Assembly (NCBI GenBank): GCA_031266635.1
Contig: JAISAN010000229.1
Location: forward strand, 1-7,644
Reading direction: 5' to 3'
From: Treponema sp.
Lineage (GTDB): Bacteria; Spirochaetota; Spirochaetia; Treponematales; Breznakiellaceae
DNA length: 7,644 nucleotides
Position 1 is the stretch's first letter. Each line of letters begins with the position of its first letter. The notes beneath the pieces were generated by a model. The model had not been told where the DNA came from and made no database searches. It was given only the letters and a program-made list of their open reading frames with translations. Shown piece after piece: positions 1 to 6,632 of the stretch. The position numbers and the translations under genes were made by a program.

Positions 1-5
1 CCCCG

Positions 6-27
6 GAACTGAAGCGTTCTACAGTTC
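6..27. repeat. Inverted repeat upstream of comM
   Basis: The perfect arms GAACTG (6-11) and CAGTTC (22-27) are separated by 10 nt, about 27 bp ahead of the comM start. No T-run follows, so this is not a convincing intrinsic terminator. It could be a weak hairpin in the leader or an operator. An AT-rich stretch (CATATATATAC, about 33-42) lies between it and the ribosome binding site, but no well-spaced -35 can be paired with it inside the window. Confidence 0.3.
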
Positions 28-53
28 TGTACCATATATATACGGAGGATTGT

Positions 54-1685
54 ATGTATGTTATGGCATATACGCCCTATGGGGCCGGGGGAATCATTAT
101 CCGGGTGGAGGCGGATATACGGCGGGGGATTCCGGGGATCGATATTACGGGCCTGGCGGACGGGGCGGTCCGGGAGGCGCGGGAACGGGTCCGGGCGGCT
201 TTCAGGAATTCGGGTTTTACCTTTCCGGCGGACCGGATTTTGATCAACCTGGCCCCCGCGGGGCTGCGAAAAGAGGGCGCCTCCCTGGATTTGCCCATCG
301 CCCTTTCGGTGATGTCCGCCGCGGGGCTGGCTCCCTCGCCGGATAATGTGCTGGTTATGGGCGAGCTGGAACTTTCCGGCCGGATCAGGCCGGTCCGGGG
401 AGTGCTGGCCGCGGTGGCCGCCGGGCTTTCATCGGGAATCCGGGACTTCATTGTGCCCGCGGAAAACATCCGGGAGGCGGCGCTTCTTGCCGGGACCCGC
501 TGCGCCGCGGTTTCTACCCTGGGAGAAGCGGCCCACGTCCTGGTAGTCCGGGAAAAAACCGGCGCCCTGCCCCTGACGGAACTGCCGCCGGAGGAAGCGG
601 GCCCCCCGGCTTTTACCGGGGATTTTGCCGATGTCCGGGGGCAGGGCCGGTACAAGCGGGTTTTGGAAATAGCCGCCGCCGGGGGGCATAATATTCTGGT
701 TTTTGGGCCGCCGGGGGCGGGAAAAACCATGCTGGCCCGGCGGATTCCTTCGATTATGGCCCCCCTGAACCCCGCCGAAGCGGTGGAAGTAAGCCGGCTT
801 TACAGTCTGGCCGGACGGATTGGCCGGGAACGGGAAGCGGGCGGGAATCTTTCCGCCGCCCTGATAGACCATCCGCCTTTCCGGTCTCCCCATCATTCAG
901 CCAGCGCCGAGGGTATCCTGGGGGGCGGCAAGACCGTGCGGCCCGGAGAGATCAGCCTGGCCCATTATGGGGTACTGTTTCTTGATGAGGCCCCGGAATT
1001 CAGGGCCAACATACTCCAGGCCCTGCGGGAACCACTGGAAGACCGGGTTATCACCATTTCCCGGGCCGAGGGGCCGGTGCAGCTTCCCGCGGATTTCCAG
1101 CTCCTCCTGGCGGCCAATTCCTGCCCCTGCGGCAGGCTTGGCATCAGAGACCGGAATTATAATGCCCCGGAAGATATTCCCGGCTCCCCGGAGGGCCCGG
1201 AATTTTCCGGTATATCAGGGGGCGCCTGTTTTTGCAGTTCCGATGAAATTTACCGGTACTGGCGGAAATTTGGCGGCGCCCTGCTGGACCGGGTAGAACT
1301 CCGGGCCGCCCTGCTTCCGCCGGAGATAGGTACCATGACCCAGGGCGGGGAGGAGGAAAGCGCGGTCATCAGGGGCCGGGTGGAGCGGGCGGTGGAGGTC
1401 CAGCGGGCGCGTTTTTCGGGAACCGGTATCCGCCGGAATGCCCGGCTCCCCGCGGGGATGATCGAAAGCGCCTGTCCTCTCACAGACCGGGGGACCGCCG
1501 CCTTCCGGCAGGCCATGTCAAAACTGGGGCTTTCCGGCCGGGCCTTTCACGGGGTCCTCCGCGTTGCCCGGACTATCGCCGATCTGGAAGGCCGGGATAC
1601 CATTGACACGGTCCATATTCTTGAGGCGATCCAACACCGCCGCCAGGGGGATGATCCCTATGACATTTTAAGCGCCGGTATATAA
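54..1685 (+). CDS. comM: ComM/YifB-type AAA+ ATPase (Mg-chelatase-like)
   Basis: This 543-residue protein fits the ComM/YifB family, which is usually about 500-515 residues. Vibrio ComM is a hexameric helicase that promotes branch migration during natural transformation; a role in recombination of incoming DNA is inferred here. The N-terminal ChlI-like domain is about residues 1-165 (IPGIDITGLAD, then NLAPAGLRKEG and DLPIAL). The Mg-chelatase AAA+ core has Walker A GPPGAGKT (218-225, K224), Walker B GVLFLDE (306-312), sensor NSCPCG (355-360) and LLDRVEL (410-416). The C-terminal helical domain contains LSGRAFHGVLRVARTIADLEG (about 493-513). The start at 54 has GGAGG at 44-48 (5 nt spacing); an in-frame ATG at 63 would be 14 nt away and is less likely. 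It is odd in having 31 residues between the CPC and CFC cysteine pairs, where relatives have roughly 8-10. It has no close upstream partner in the window, and its 3' end overlaps the convergent PHP gene. Confidence 0.93.
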   Translation: MYVMAYTPYGAGGIIIRVEADIRRGIPGIDITGLADGAVREARERVRAAFRNSGFTFPADRILINLAPAGLRKEGASLDLPIALSVMSAAGLAPSPDNVLVMGELELSGRIRPVRGVLAAVAAGLSSGIRDFIVPAENIREAALLAGTRCAAVSTLGEAAHVLVVREKTGALPLTELPPEEAGPPAFTGDFADVRGQGRYKRVLEIAAAGGHNILVFGPPGAGKTMLARRIPSIMAPLNPAEAVEVSRLYSLAGRIGREREAGGNLSAALIDHPPFRSPHHSASAEGILGGGKTVRPGEISLAHYGVLFLDEAPEFRANILQALREPLEDRVITISRAEGPVQLPADFQLLLAANSCPCGRLGIRDRNYNAPEDIPGSPEGPEFSGISGGACFCSSDEIYRYWRKFGGALLDRVELRAALLPPEIGTMTQGGEEESAVIRGRVERAVEVQRARFSGTGIRRNARLPAGMIESACPLTDRGTAAFRQAMSKLGLSGRAFHGVLRVARTIADLEGRDTIDTVHILEAIQHRRQGDDPYDILSAGI

Positions 1686-2543
1686 GGGCCCGATAGCTTC
1701 CAGCACTTCTTCGCCGATTTTCCGGTTTACCGCGCTGAAACCGATCTTCCGTCCGGGCCGGAGCGCGGGGCCGTGGAAATCGCTGCCTTCGGTAACATAA
1801 AGCCCCAGGGAACGGGCCAGATCTTCCAGGCGGCGGCAGGCCCGGGGTTTCGCGCTGGGATGCCAGGCTTCAAGCCCCGCCAGTCCCTGATCCCGGAGTT
1901 CCCGGATCAGCTCCGGGAGGCGGCCCCAGGCGACAAAAAGGGACATGGGATGGGCGAGTACGGGGATACCCCCGGATTCCCGGATGACTACCACGGCCCG
2001 GTCGAAATTCAGGCCCTTTTTGGGAACATAGAGGGGTTTTCCCGGACTCAAGTACCGCGCAAAAGCCTGTTCCCTGGTTCCGGCGATTTTCCGGTTTACC
2101 AGGAGGCCCGCAAAGTGGGGGCGGCCTATGGAATATCCGCCGGCCAGGGCCTTTAGTTCCTCATAATCGGCGGCCATGCCCAATTCGGCCATCCGGCCCA
2201 GGATTTCCCGGTTCCGGGCCTCCCGAAGCCGGGATAATTCGCCTATGGCCTCCAGAAACGCGGGACTGGGCCGGCTGATTCCCAGGCCCAGGAGGTGAAA
2301 TTCCCCTCCGGGGCCGGCGCCGGAGATCCCCGGCGGCGGGGCCCAGCTTATTTCTATCTCAATTCCCGGAATAAAACGAATTCCCTGAACCTGGGCTTCC
2401 TTTCCCGCAGGTTCAAGACCCGCAATAGTATCATGATCCGTCAGCGCGATGGCGGAGATGCCCGCCGCGGCCGCCTGGCGGATAAGCTGCTCCGGGCTTA
2501 ATTCACCGTCCGAAGCAGTCGAATGGGTGTGCAAATCAATCAT
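1668..2543 (-). CDS. PHP-domain metal-dependent phosphoesterase (TrpH/RNase AM family)
   Basis: This 291-residue protein covers the whole PHP family length. Characterised members are E. coli YciV/TrpH (RNase AM, a 5'-3' exonuclease that trims rRNA 5' ends) and a Chromobacterium enzyme that hydrolyses 3',5'-nucleotide bisphosphates. The metal-ligand set is visible in order: HTHS (H5, H7), D12, TDHDT (D36, H37), GIEIEI (E62), H83 in FHLLGLG, GRPHFA (H143), PVLAHP (H198) and GSDFHG (D255, H257). All expected positions are occupied, so activity is likely; substrate choice between RNA ends and small nucleotides cannot be read from sequence. The start is well supported because the HTH motif sits at residue 5, as usual. 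No good Shine-Dalgarno precedes it, so it may have a short leader. It runs against comM and the two 3' ends overlap by 18 nt. It is divergent from the amidohydrolase operon. Confidence 0.9.
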   Translation of the reverse strand: MIDLHTHSTASDGELSPEQLIRQAAAAGISAIALTDHDTIAGLEPAGKEAQVQGIRFIPGIEIEISWAPPPGISGAGPGGEFHLLGLGISRPSPAFLEAIGELSRLREARNREILGRMAELGMAADYEELKALAGGYSIGRPHFAGLLVNRKIAGTREQAFARYLSPGKPLYVPKKGLNFDRAVVVIRESGGIPVLAHPMSLFVAWGRLPELIRELRDQGLAGLEAWHPSAKPRACRRLEDLARSLGLYVTEGSDFHGPALRPGRKIGFSAVNRKIGEEVLEAIGPLYTGA

Positions 2544-2627
2544 TGGTAGTTCATTATTTTATCATATTGTATTAAAATGGAAGGGGTTTTCATAAAGTTT
2601 CGGAGAAAAACCGCCGAAGAGGGTTCA

Positions 2628-2694
2628 AAAAACCGGCTTTTTTGCCGATAATTGAGGCAGAGAACCTTCGGGAATTCCGGTTTTTGGGGTTCTC
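2628..2694. repeat. Two crossing inverted repeats in the divergent intergenic region
   Basis: AAAAACCGG (2628-2636) is mirrored by CCGGTTTTT (2677-2685), and GAGAACC (2660-2666) is mirrored by GGTTCTC (2688-2694). The two stems cross, so in RNA they would be mutually exclusive or form a pseudoknot. A smaller hairpin, CGGC-TTTTTT-GCCG (2634-2647), competes with the first arm, and GGAATTCC (2671-2678) is self-complementary. All lie upstream of the rightward promoter, so they are not in the leader of the operon if that promoter is the real one. They could be protein-binding DNA, part of a leftward transcript, or the remains of a terminator. Confidence 0.35.
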
Positions 2695-2711
2695 ATAGAG
2701 CTCAAGGAGCG

Positions 2712-2740
2712 TTGACTGATACGAGTTACGGTCATAAAAT
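2712..2740 (+). promoter_or_regulatory. Sigma-70-type promoter of the amidohydrolase/Crp operon
   Basis: The -35 TTGACT (2712-2717, 5 of 6 consensus) is followed after exactly 17 nt by the -10 TAAAAT (2735-2740, 5 of 6). The predicted start of transcription is near 2747, giving a leader of about 24 nt before the GTG start at 2771. The spacer and flanks form an imperfect 22-bp dyad, TGAC (2713-2716) and GTCA (2731-2734) with partial inner matches, which may be an operator. No experimental start is known. Confidence 0.7.
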
Positions 2741-2770
2741 AAGAACAACAACGAAAAGGACGGTCCGCAG

Positions 2771-4030
2771 GTGTTTAATTATACGTTAAAAAATGGTGTT
2801 ATCGTAACATCAGGTAAAAAAACACATACCGGTGATTTGGGAGTTTCAGGAGAAAAAATTATCTCCGGGGGCGGTTCCGTACAGATCAATTTGCAGGGAA
2901 ATTCCTGTGTGTATCCTTCCCTGATCAATACTCATGATCATCTCCAGGGGAATTATCTGCCCCCCGTGGGGCCCAAGCCCGGTTCTTTTTACCTGACCTG
3001 GCTTCCCTGGGATAACGATCTCAAGGCCTCAAAGACTTTTACCGAGCGGTCAAACCTGTCCCGGGAGGATTTGTACAATCTCAGCGGCTATAAATGCCTG
3101 TTTTCCGGGGTTACCACGGTGAACGACCATTTTCCCCAGAAACTCAACGGGCAAATTCTCCCCACCCTGCCGATCCGGGCGATCCTGGAATACGGCCTGG
3201 CCCATGAATCCTCATCCTACGATCTCAAATGGGGGGATGGCATTGAGATCGAACACGAGCGGGCCATAAAAAACAAGTGGCCCTTTATTACCCACCTGGC
3301 GGAAGGTTTTGACGAAGAGTCCATGCACGGGGTGGAAAATCTCGCAAAAATGGGGATTCTGGACAATCATTGCCTCTTGATCCACTGTATCGGTTTCAGT
3401 GATGAGGATATTAAAAGAGTCGCCCAGGCGGGGGCCAGCGTCTCTTGGTGCGGGTTCTCCAACAAATTCATGTTTAACGTAACCTGCAAGATCCGGAAAA
3501 TCCTCAAGGCCGGGGTGAACGTAACCATCGGCACCGACTCATCCGCCACCGGGTCCTACAATTTGCTGGCGGAGATAAAATACGACCGGGAGCTTTACCA
3601 GAAAATGTACGGCGAAGATTTACCCGCCAAAACCATTTTTGAAATGATCACGATAAACGCGGCAAAAGCTTTCTGGATGCAGGACCGGATCGGTTCTCTG
3701 GATGAGGGCAAACTGGCGGATCTGCTGATCCTCAAGGGCCGGGTGGATGATCCTTACGAAAACCTGGTGGCCGCCAATATGGAAGATATTGAACTCCTGG
3801 TCCTGGCGGGAAAACCCATCTATGGAGAACTGCGGTTTCTGGATATTTTCGGCGGTAAACTTCCCGAGGGCTATACCCGGATACAGGTGGGAAACCGGCC
3901 CATGTTTGTAAAAGGCGATCCGGCGGGCCTCTACCAGGAAGCCCGGCGAAAGATCGGATTCAAAAAGACGCTGGATTATCTGCCCTTTGAGCCGGAGTCC
4001 GGAAAAAAGTCATCCCTCACAGAGACGTAG
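2771..4030 (+). CDS. TRZ/ATZ-type metal-dependent amidohydrolase (deaminase-like)
   Basis: This 419-residue protein belongs to the amidohydrolase superfamily branch that includes adenosine-type deaminases and triazine hydrolases, probably cytoplasmic. The short N-terminal beta domain (1-50) is followed by the metal barrel: HxH in NTHDHLQGN (H55, H57), GVTTVNDH (113-120), THLAEG (H175 and the catalytic E178), LIHCIGF (H205), a CGFSN motif (227-231) in place of the common CPxSN, and GTDSSAT (D256). The C-terminal beta domain resumes with GSLDEGKLADLLIL. The set H55/H57/H175/H205/D256 plus HLxE is the pattern of hydrolases that deaminate purine- or pyrimidine-like rings; the substrate is not readable. 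The GTG start is accepted because FNYTLKNGVIV is the usual first strand; AAGGA (2756-2760) lies 10 nt upstream. It is the first gene of an operon with two cyclic-nucleotide-domain proteins, which makes a nucleotide substrate an attractive inference. Confidence 0.85.
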   Translation: MFNYTLKNGVIVTSGKKTHTGDLGVSGEKIISGGGSVQINLQGNSCVYPSLINTHDHLQGNYLPPVGPKPGSFYLTWLPWDNDLKASKTFTERSNLSREDLYNLSGYKCLFSGVTTVNDHFPQKLNGQILPTLPIRAILEYGLAHESSSYDLKWGDGIEIEHERAIKNKWPFITHLAEGFDEESMHGVENLAKMGILDNHCLLIHCIGFSDEDIKRVAQAGASVSWCGFSNKFMFNVTCKIRKILKAGVNVTIGTDSSATGSYNLLAEIKYDRELYQKMYGEDLPAKTIFEMITINAAKAFWMQDRIGSLDEGKLADLLILKGRVDDPYENLVAANMEDIELLVLAGKPIYGELRFLDIFGGKLPEGYTRIQVGNRPMFVKGDPAGLYQEARRKIGFKKTLDYLPFEPESGKKSSLTET

Positions 4031-4041
4031 GAAGGAACTGA

Positions 4042-5082
4042 ATGCCAAAACCCCTGCAATACCGGTCCGGTTCTCTTATCTACTTTCAGGGCGATCCGGC
4101 GGATAAGGTTTTTATCCTCCAGGCCGGTAAGGTAAATTTGGTCTATCAGGACATTGAAACCGGGCAGGATGTACATGACCTGGTTCAGCCGGGGGAATTT
4201 TTCGGGGTTAAATCCGCCCTGGGCCGTTATCCCCGGGAAGAAAATGCCGTGGCCCTTCAGGATACCGCCATTATGGCCTTTACGGTTCCCGAATTTGAGG
4301 CCTTCGCCATGGCGAATACCCGGATCATTATGAAGATGCTCAAGGTGTTTTCCAACCAGATGCGGCGGCTCCATAAACAGGTTTCCAGCCTCATGGAAAC
4401 GGAAGAACTAAACACCGATGTGGGCCTTTATAATGTGGGGGAATATTACCTAAAAAACAAACGGTTCACCCAGGCCAAATATGTGTTTGGCCGCTACCTG
4501 ACCTATTATCCCTCGGGGAAAAATGCCGCCCAGGCCGCCAAAAATCTGGAACTGGCGGAAACTTCCCTGGCCCGCTACGGGGACGGCAAAGGTCCGGGGA
4601 TAAATATTGCCGCCGCCGAAACAGCCCCGGCCGCCGCCACGGCGCCCCGTCCGGCGGTTCAGAAAGATGGTTTTTTTGATCGCGGCCCCCCGGAGTCTAC
4701 CGATACCGCCAAGGCCTATTACGACGCGATAAGCCTTATCTCCCAGGAAAAATACCAGCAGGCCTACCTGGATTTCAAGAAAATTGTGGATGCCGGTGAG
4801 GACCCCGAATACGTGGCGAAAAGCTCCTACGAAATGGGCCGCTGTTTGTATCTCCTCAATAAATATCCCGAATGTATCAAATATTATACGATGATGCTGA
4901 CCAGATATCCGAAACATCCGGATCTGCGGGACACTATCTTTTTTGTCGGCCAGTCCTATGAAAAGATCGGCCGAAAAGATCAGGCGGCGGCGTTCTACAA
5001 AAAAATTCTGTCCATGTCTTCCGATGAAGATGATGGAACCACGATAAAAGCAAAACGGGCCCTCAAGGCGCTGGAGGTTTAA
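4042..5082 (+). CDS. Cyclic-nucleotide-binding-domain protein with TPR repeats
   Basis: This 346-residue soluble protein starts with a Crp-like cNBD (about residues 4-110: SGSLIYFQGDPADKVFILQAGKV, then PGEFFGVKSAL). An alpha-helical stretch follows to about 122, then a TPR-like unit (about 124-172, with YYLKNKRFTQAKYVFGRYL) and an Ala/Pro-rich linker (about 183-218). At least three further TPR units (about 219-340) resemble the YbgF-type outer-membrane-coordination repeats. No helix-turn-helix is present, so it should act through protein contacts. The phosphate-binding cassette is degenerate: canonical FGE is FGV (V56), and the Arg-Ser/Thr-Ala is ENA (N68, A69), so cNMP binding is doubtful. 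The ATG at 4042 has AAGGA at 4032-4036 (5 nt spacing). The gap after the amidohydrolase stop is 11 nt, and the Crp gene begins 1 nt after its own stop, so the three genes are surely cotranscribed. Confidence 0.85.
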   Translation: MPKPLQYRSGSLIYFQGDPADKVFILQAGKVNLVYQDIETGQDVHDLVQPGEFFGVKSALGRYPREENAVALQDTAIMAFTVPEFEAFAMANTRIIMKMLKVFSNQMRRLHKQVSSLMETEELNTDVGLYNVGEYYLKNKRFTQAKYVFGRYLTYYPSGKNAAQAAKNLELAETSLARYGDGKGPGINIAAAETAPAAATAPRPAVQKDGFFDRGPPESTDTAKAYYDAISLISQEKYQQAYLDFKKIVDAGEDPEYVAKSSYEMGRCLYLLNKYPECIKYYTMMLTRYPKHPDLRDTIFFVGQSYEKIGRKDQAAAFYKKILSMSSDEDDGTTIKAKRALKALEV

Positions 5083-5083
5083 G

Positions 5084-5725
5084 GTGGCGATGGATCTGGC
5101 GGCCTTTGGCCGTTTTGCCCGGACCTTTCAACCGGGAGAGATGATTTTTTCGGAATTTGAACCGGGAGACACCTTTTATTTGATCCAGTCCGGCCGGGTG
5201 GAGCTGGTAAAAATTATCGGGGATATTGAAAAAACCCTGGACATCCTCCAGCCTTCGGAAATGTTCGGTGAAATGGCGATACTGGAAAATTCCCCCCGGT
5301 CCGCCACCGCCATTGCCCTGGATCTGGTGAAGGTACTAGAATTCAATGCCCAGAATTTTGAAATCCTTATGCTGGGGAACCCCCAGATTGCCCTAAAGCT
5401 TCTGCGGATGTTCACCAAGCGGATTTACGATTCCAAGCGGCGGTTTATGATTCTTACCCTGGACGATCCCCAGGCGAAAATTGCCGATGTGTTTCTCATG
5501 CTGGACGAAATCCAGGCCAGCATCGACCGGTCTACGGAACGGAGGGAATTCAAAACCACGGTGGATGATATTGCCCACTGGGCGGGAATGAGCATCACTG
5601 AAACGCGGGAAAGCCTGGGCCATTTTGTTACCCAGCGTCGTATGGAAATGTACCCCGACCGGATCGTGGTAAAAAACATCAACGACTTTTCCCGGTTCGT
5701 TAATTCCCGGCGCAAGCGGGAATAG
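5084..5725 (+). CDS. Crp/Fnr-family transcriptional regulator
   Basis: This 213-residue protein has the standard Crp length and layout: a beta-roll cNBD (about 8-100), a long dimerisation helix (about 100-125) and a C-terminal winged helix-turn-helix (about 156-205). The phosphate-binding cassette is intact, FGEMAIL (61-67) with E63 and PRSATAIAL (71-79) with R72 and S73, aligning with E72, R82 and S83 of E. coli CRP, so cAMP or cGMP binding is likely. The helix-turn-helix is about 158-186; the recognition helix begins near S170-T172 and keeps E173 (CRP E181) but not the arginines at CRP 180 and 185, so the DNA target is probably not the E. coli site. No Fnr-type cysteine cluster is present at the N-terminus. 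The start is ambiguous: GTG 5084 has GGAGG at 5073-5077 (6 nt), while ATG 5090 has AAGG at 5081-5084 (5 nt). It is the last gene of the operon. Confidence 0.88.
   Translation: MAMDLAAFGRFARTFQPGEMIFSEFEPGDTFYLIQSGRVELVKIIGDIEKTLDILQPSEMFGEMAILENSPRSATAIALDLVKVLEFNAQNFEILMLGNPQIALKLLRMFTKRIYDSKRRFMILTLDDPQAKIADVFLMLDEIQASIDRSTERREFKTTVDDIAHWAGMSITETRESLGHFVTQRRMEMYPDRIVVKNINDFSRFVNSRRKRE
5703..5723 (+). terminator. Stem-loop at the end of the crp-like gene
   Basis: The arms ATTCCCG (5703-5709) and CGGGAAT (5717-5723) pair perfectly. The loop can close further as C5711-G5716 around a GCAA (GNRA) tetraloop with one bulged G5710. The hairpin lies over the last codons of the gene and its TAG stop (5723-5725). 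No U-run follows, so classical intrinsic termination is doubtful. It may instead be a transcript-stabilising 3' structure. Confidence 0.35.
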
Positions 5726-5803
5726 TACGGGGTAAAGTAATAAATAAGATGTAAAAGGCACTCTTGATCTTATGACCGGAGAGATAACCAATATGCGGGA
5801 AAG

Positions 5804-6106
5804 TTAATCAATGTAGGTCCGCAACACTAATAACAGGATGACAATTCTATCATCAGAGGTAAGCGCATAAGTCAGGGTAAGATATAAATATTGGTCCCTA
5901 AGCAGCCCGCTAAAGAACGTTGTTTTGATGGCCCGTTTCCTGACATGGATATGTTTTCCCTGAAATAATATAAGTTCTTCACTGGAAGCATAGGGATCTT
6001 CAAGAATGAAACCCTCAATATCATCAAAATACTGCTGAAAACGAGGATAGTGTTTAATCACATCTTCCCTTTGCTGTTTATACAAAGTCGAATAGACAAG
6101 CTTCAT
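5804..6106 (-). CDS. Small RelE/ParE-like protein, probable toxin of a TA pair
   Basis: This 100-residue protein is basic in its middle (GKHIHVRKRAIK) and ends in hydrophobic strands (QYLYLTLTYALTSDDRIVILLLVLRTY). The order, with a helical N-terminal half, an ILEDPYASSE segment, then a strand series ending VLRTY, resembles the RelE/ParE fold, whose members are ribosome-dependent mRNA endonucleases or gyrase inhibitors. Identity is weakly supported: no diagnostic catalytic set can be named, so the target is unknown. It starts 26 nt inside the end of the upstream Panacea gene, the overlap typical of toxin-antitoxin operons. ATG at 6106 is chosen; a GTG at 6109 is also in frame, and neither has a strong Shine-Dalgarno, so translation is probably coupled to the upstream gene. 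The region is more AT-rich than its neighbours, which fits transfer. Confidence 0.6.
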   Translation of the reverse strand: MKLVYSTLYKQQREDVIKHYPRFQQYFDDIEGFILEDPYASSEELILFQGKHIHVRKRAIKTTFFSGLLRDQYLYLTLTYALTSDDRIVILLLVLRTYID

Positions 6107-6632
6107 CACTTTTCAAAAAGTCCTTTACCGCTGTCTTTTCCTTTCTGGTAAACGGCGCGGTATCATACCCTGATACCTTCATGGCACAGACCATGTTAAG
6201 GGGAATCTCATCACCCATAGGGGTCTGATGGTAGACATCATCATGGGTCATATCAGAGAGCCGGAGTGCGCCATACTTATAAGCCGTAGCCGCGGAATAA
6301 TTGAGAATATCAATCTGGCTCCTGGTAAAAAGAGAGTAATCGGGTTCGGCAGCGGCATAGTAGGCATTTTGGGTAACGTGCCCTATCGGTTCTTCAATGA
6401 TCTCTACCAGATGCAAGGGGAAGTCCATTTTTATAAGTACATTGAACGCTTCGTCATCAGGAACAGGACCAAATTTGTGCTTAATATACCGGACACCGGT
6501 AATACTTTCACCGTGGAGCGCATTATGCGCCGCATCGGCTATAATAAGCGCCTTCCTGAGCTGGATGCTCCCCATGCCGGGACGAGCCTTAAGAATAGCC
6601 AATACAGCATTTTTAAACATTATTTCATCCAT
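6078..6632 (-). CDS. Panacea/SocA-like (DUF4065) antitoxin
   Basis: This 184-residue protein matches the DUF4065/Panacea type by its motifs: SIQLRKALIIADAAH (22-36), the hallmark SITGVRYIKHKFGPVP (43-58) and LSDMTHDDVYHQT (about 125-137). Known members are SocA of Caulobacter (an adaptor that delivers its toxin to ClpXP) and the Panacea antitoxins that neutralise diverse toxins. Here it should bind and silence the overlapping downstream protein; that pairing is inferred from gene order. The start is set by sequence: AGGAGG (complement of 6639-6644) lies 6 nt upstream of the ATG at 6632. The longer in-frame ATG at 6647 would place that ribosome binding site inside its own first codons, so it is rejected. 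A good sigma-70 promoter lies about 55-80 nt upstream. Base composition is AT-rich compared with the flanking core genes, consistent with acquisition. Confidence 0.8.
   Translation of the reverse strand: MDEIMFKNAVLAILKARPGMGSIQLRKALIIADAAHNALHGESITGVRYIKHKFGPVPDDEAFNVLIKMDFPLHLVEIIEEPIGHVTQNAYYAAAEPDYSLFTRSQIDILNYSAATAYKYGALRLSDMTHDDVYHQTPMGDEIPLNMVCAMKVSGYDTAPFTRKEKTAVKDFLKSDEACLFDFV

Noticed and set aside
77..730. 217-codon open frame on the minus strand opposite comM
   Set aside because: It is a GC-rich shadow of comM, with low-complexity Pro/Ala/Ser/Arg content and no recognisable motif, whereas the plus-strand frame carries the whole ComM domain set.
1773..2156. 127-codon plus-strand frame inside the PHP gene
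   Set aside because: It is antisense to a protein with a full metal-ligand set, and no domain is visible.
2561..2595. Possible leftward promoter for the PHP gene (TACAAT or TATGAT as -10 on the minus strand)
   Set aside because: The AT-rich stretch offers -10-like hexamers but no -35 at suitable spacing matches more than 3 of 6 positions; listed only as a possibility.
4450..4917. 155-codon minus-strand frame opposite the TPR region
   Set aside because: It is a shadow of the TPR-coding sequence with no start signal and no motif.
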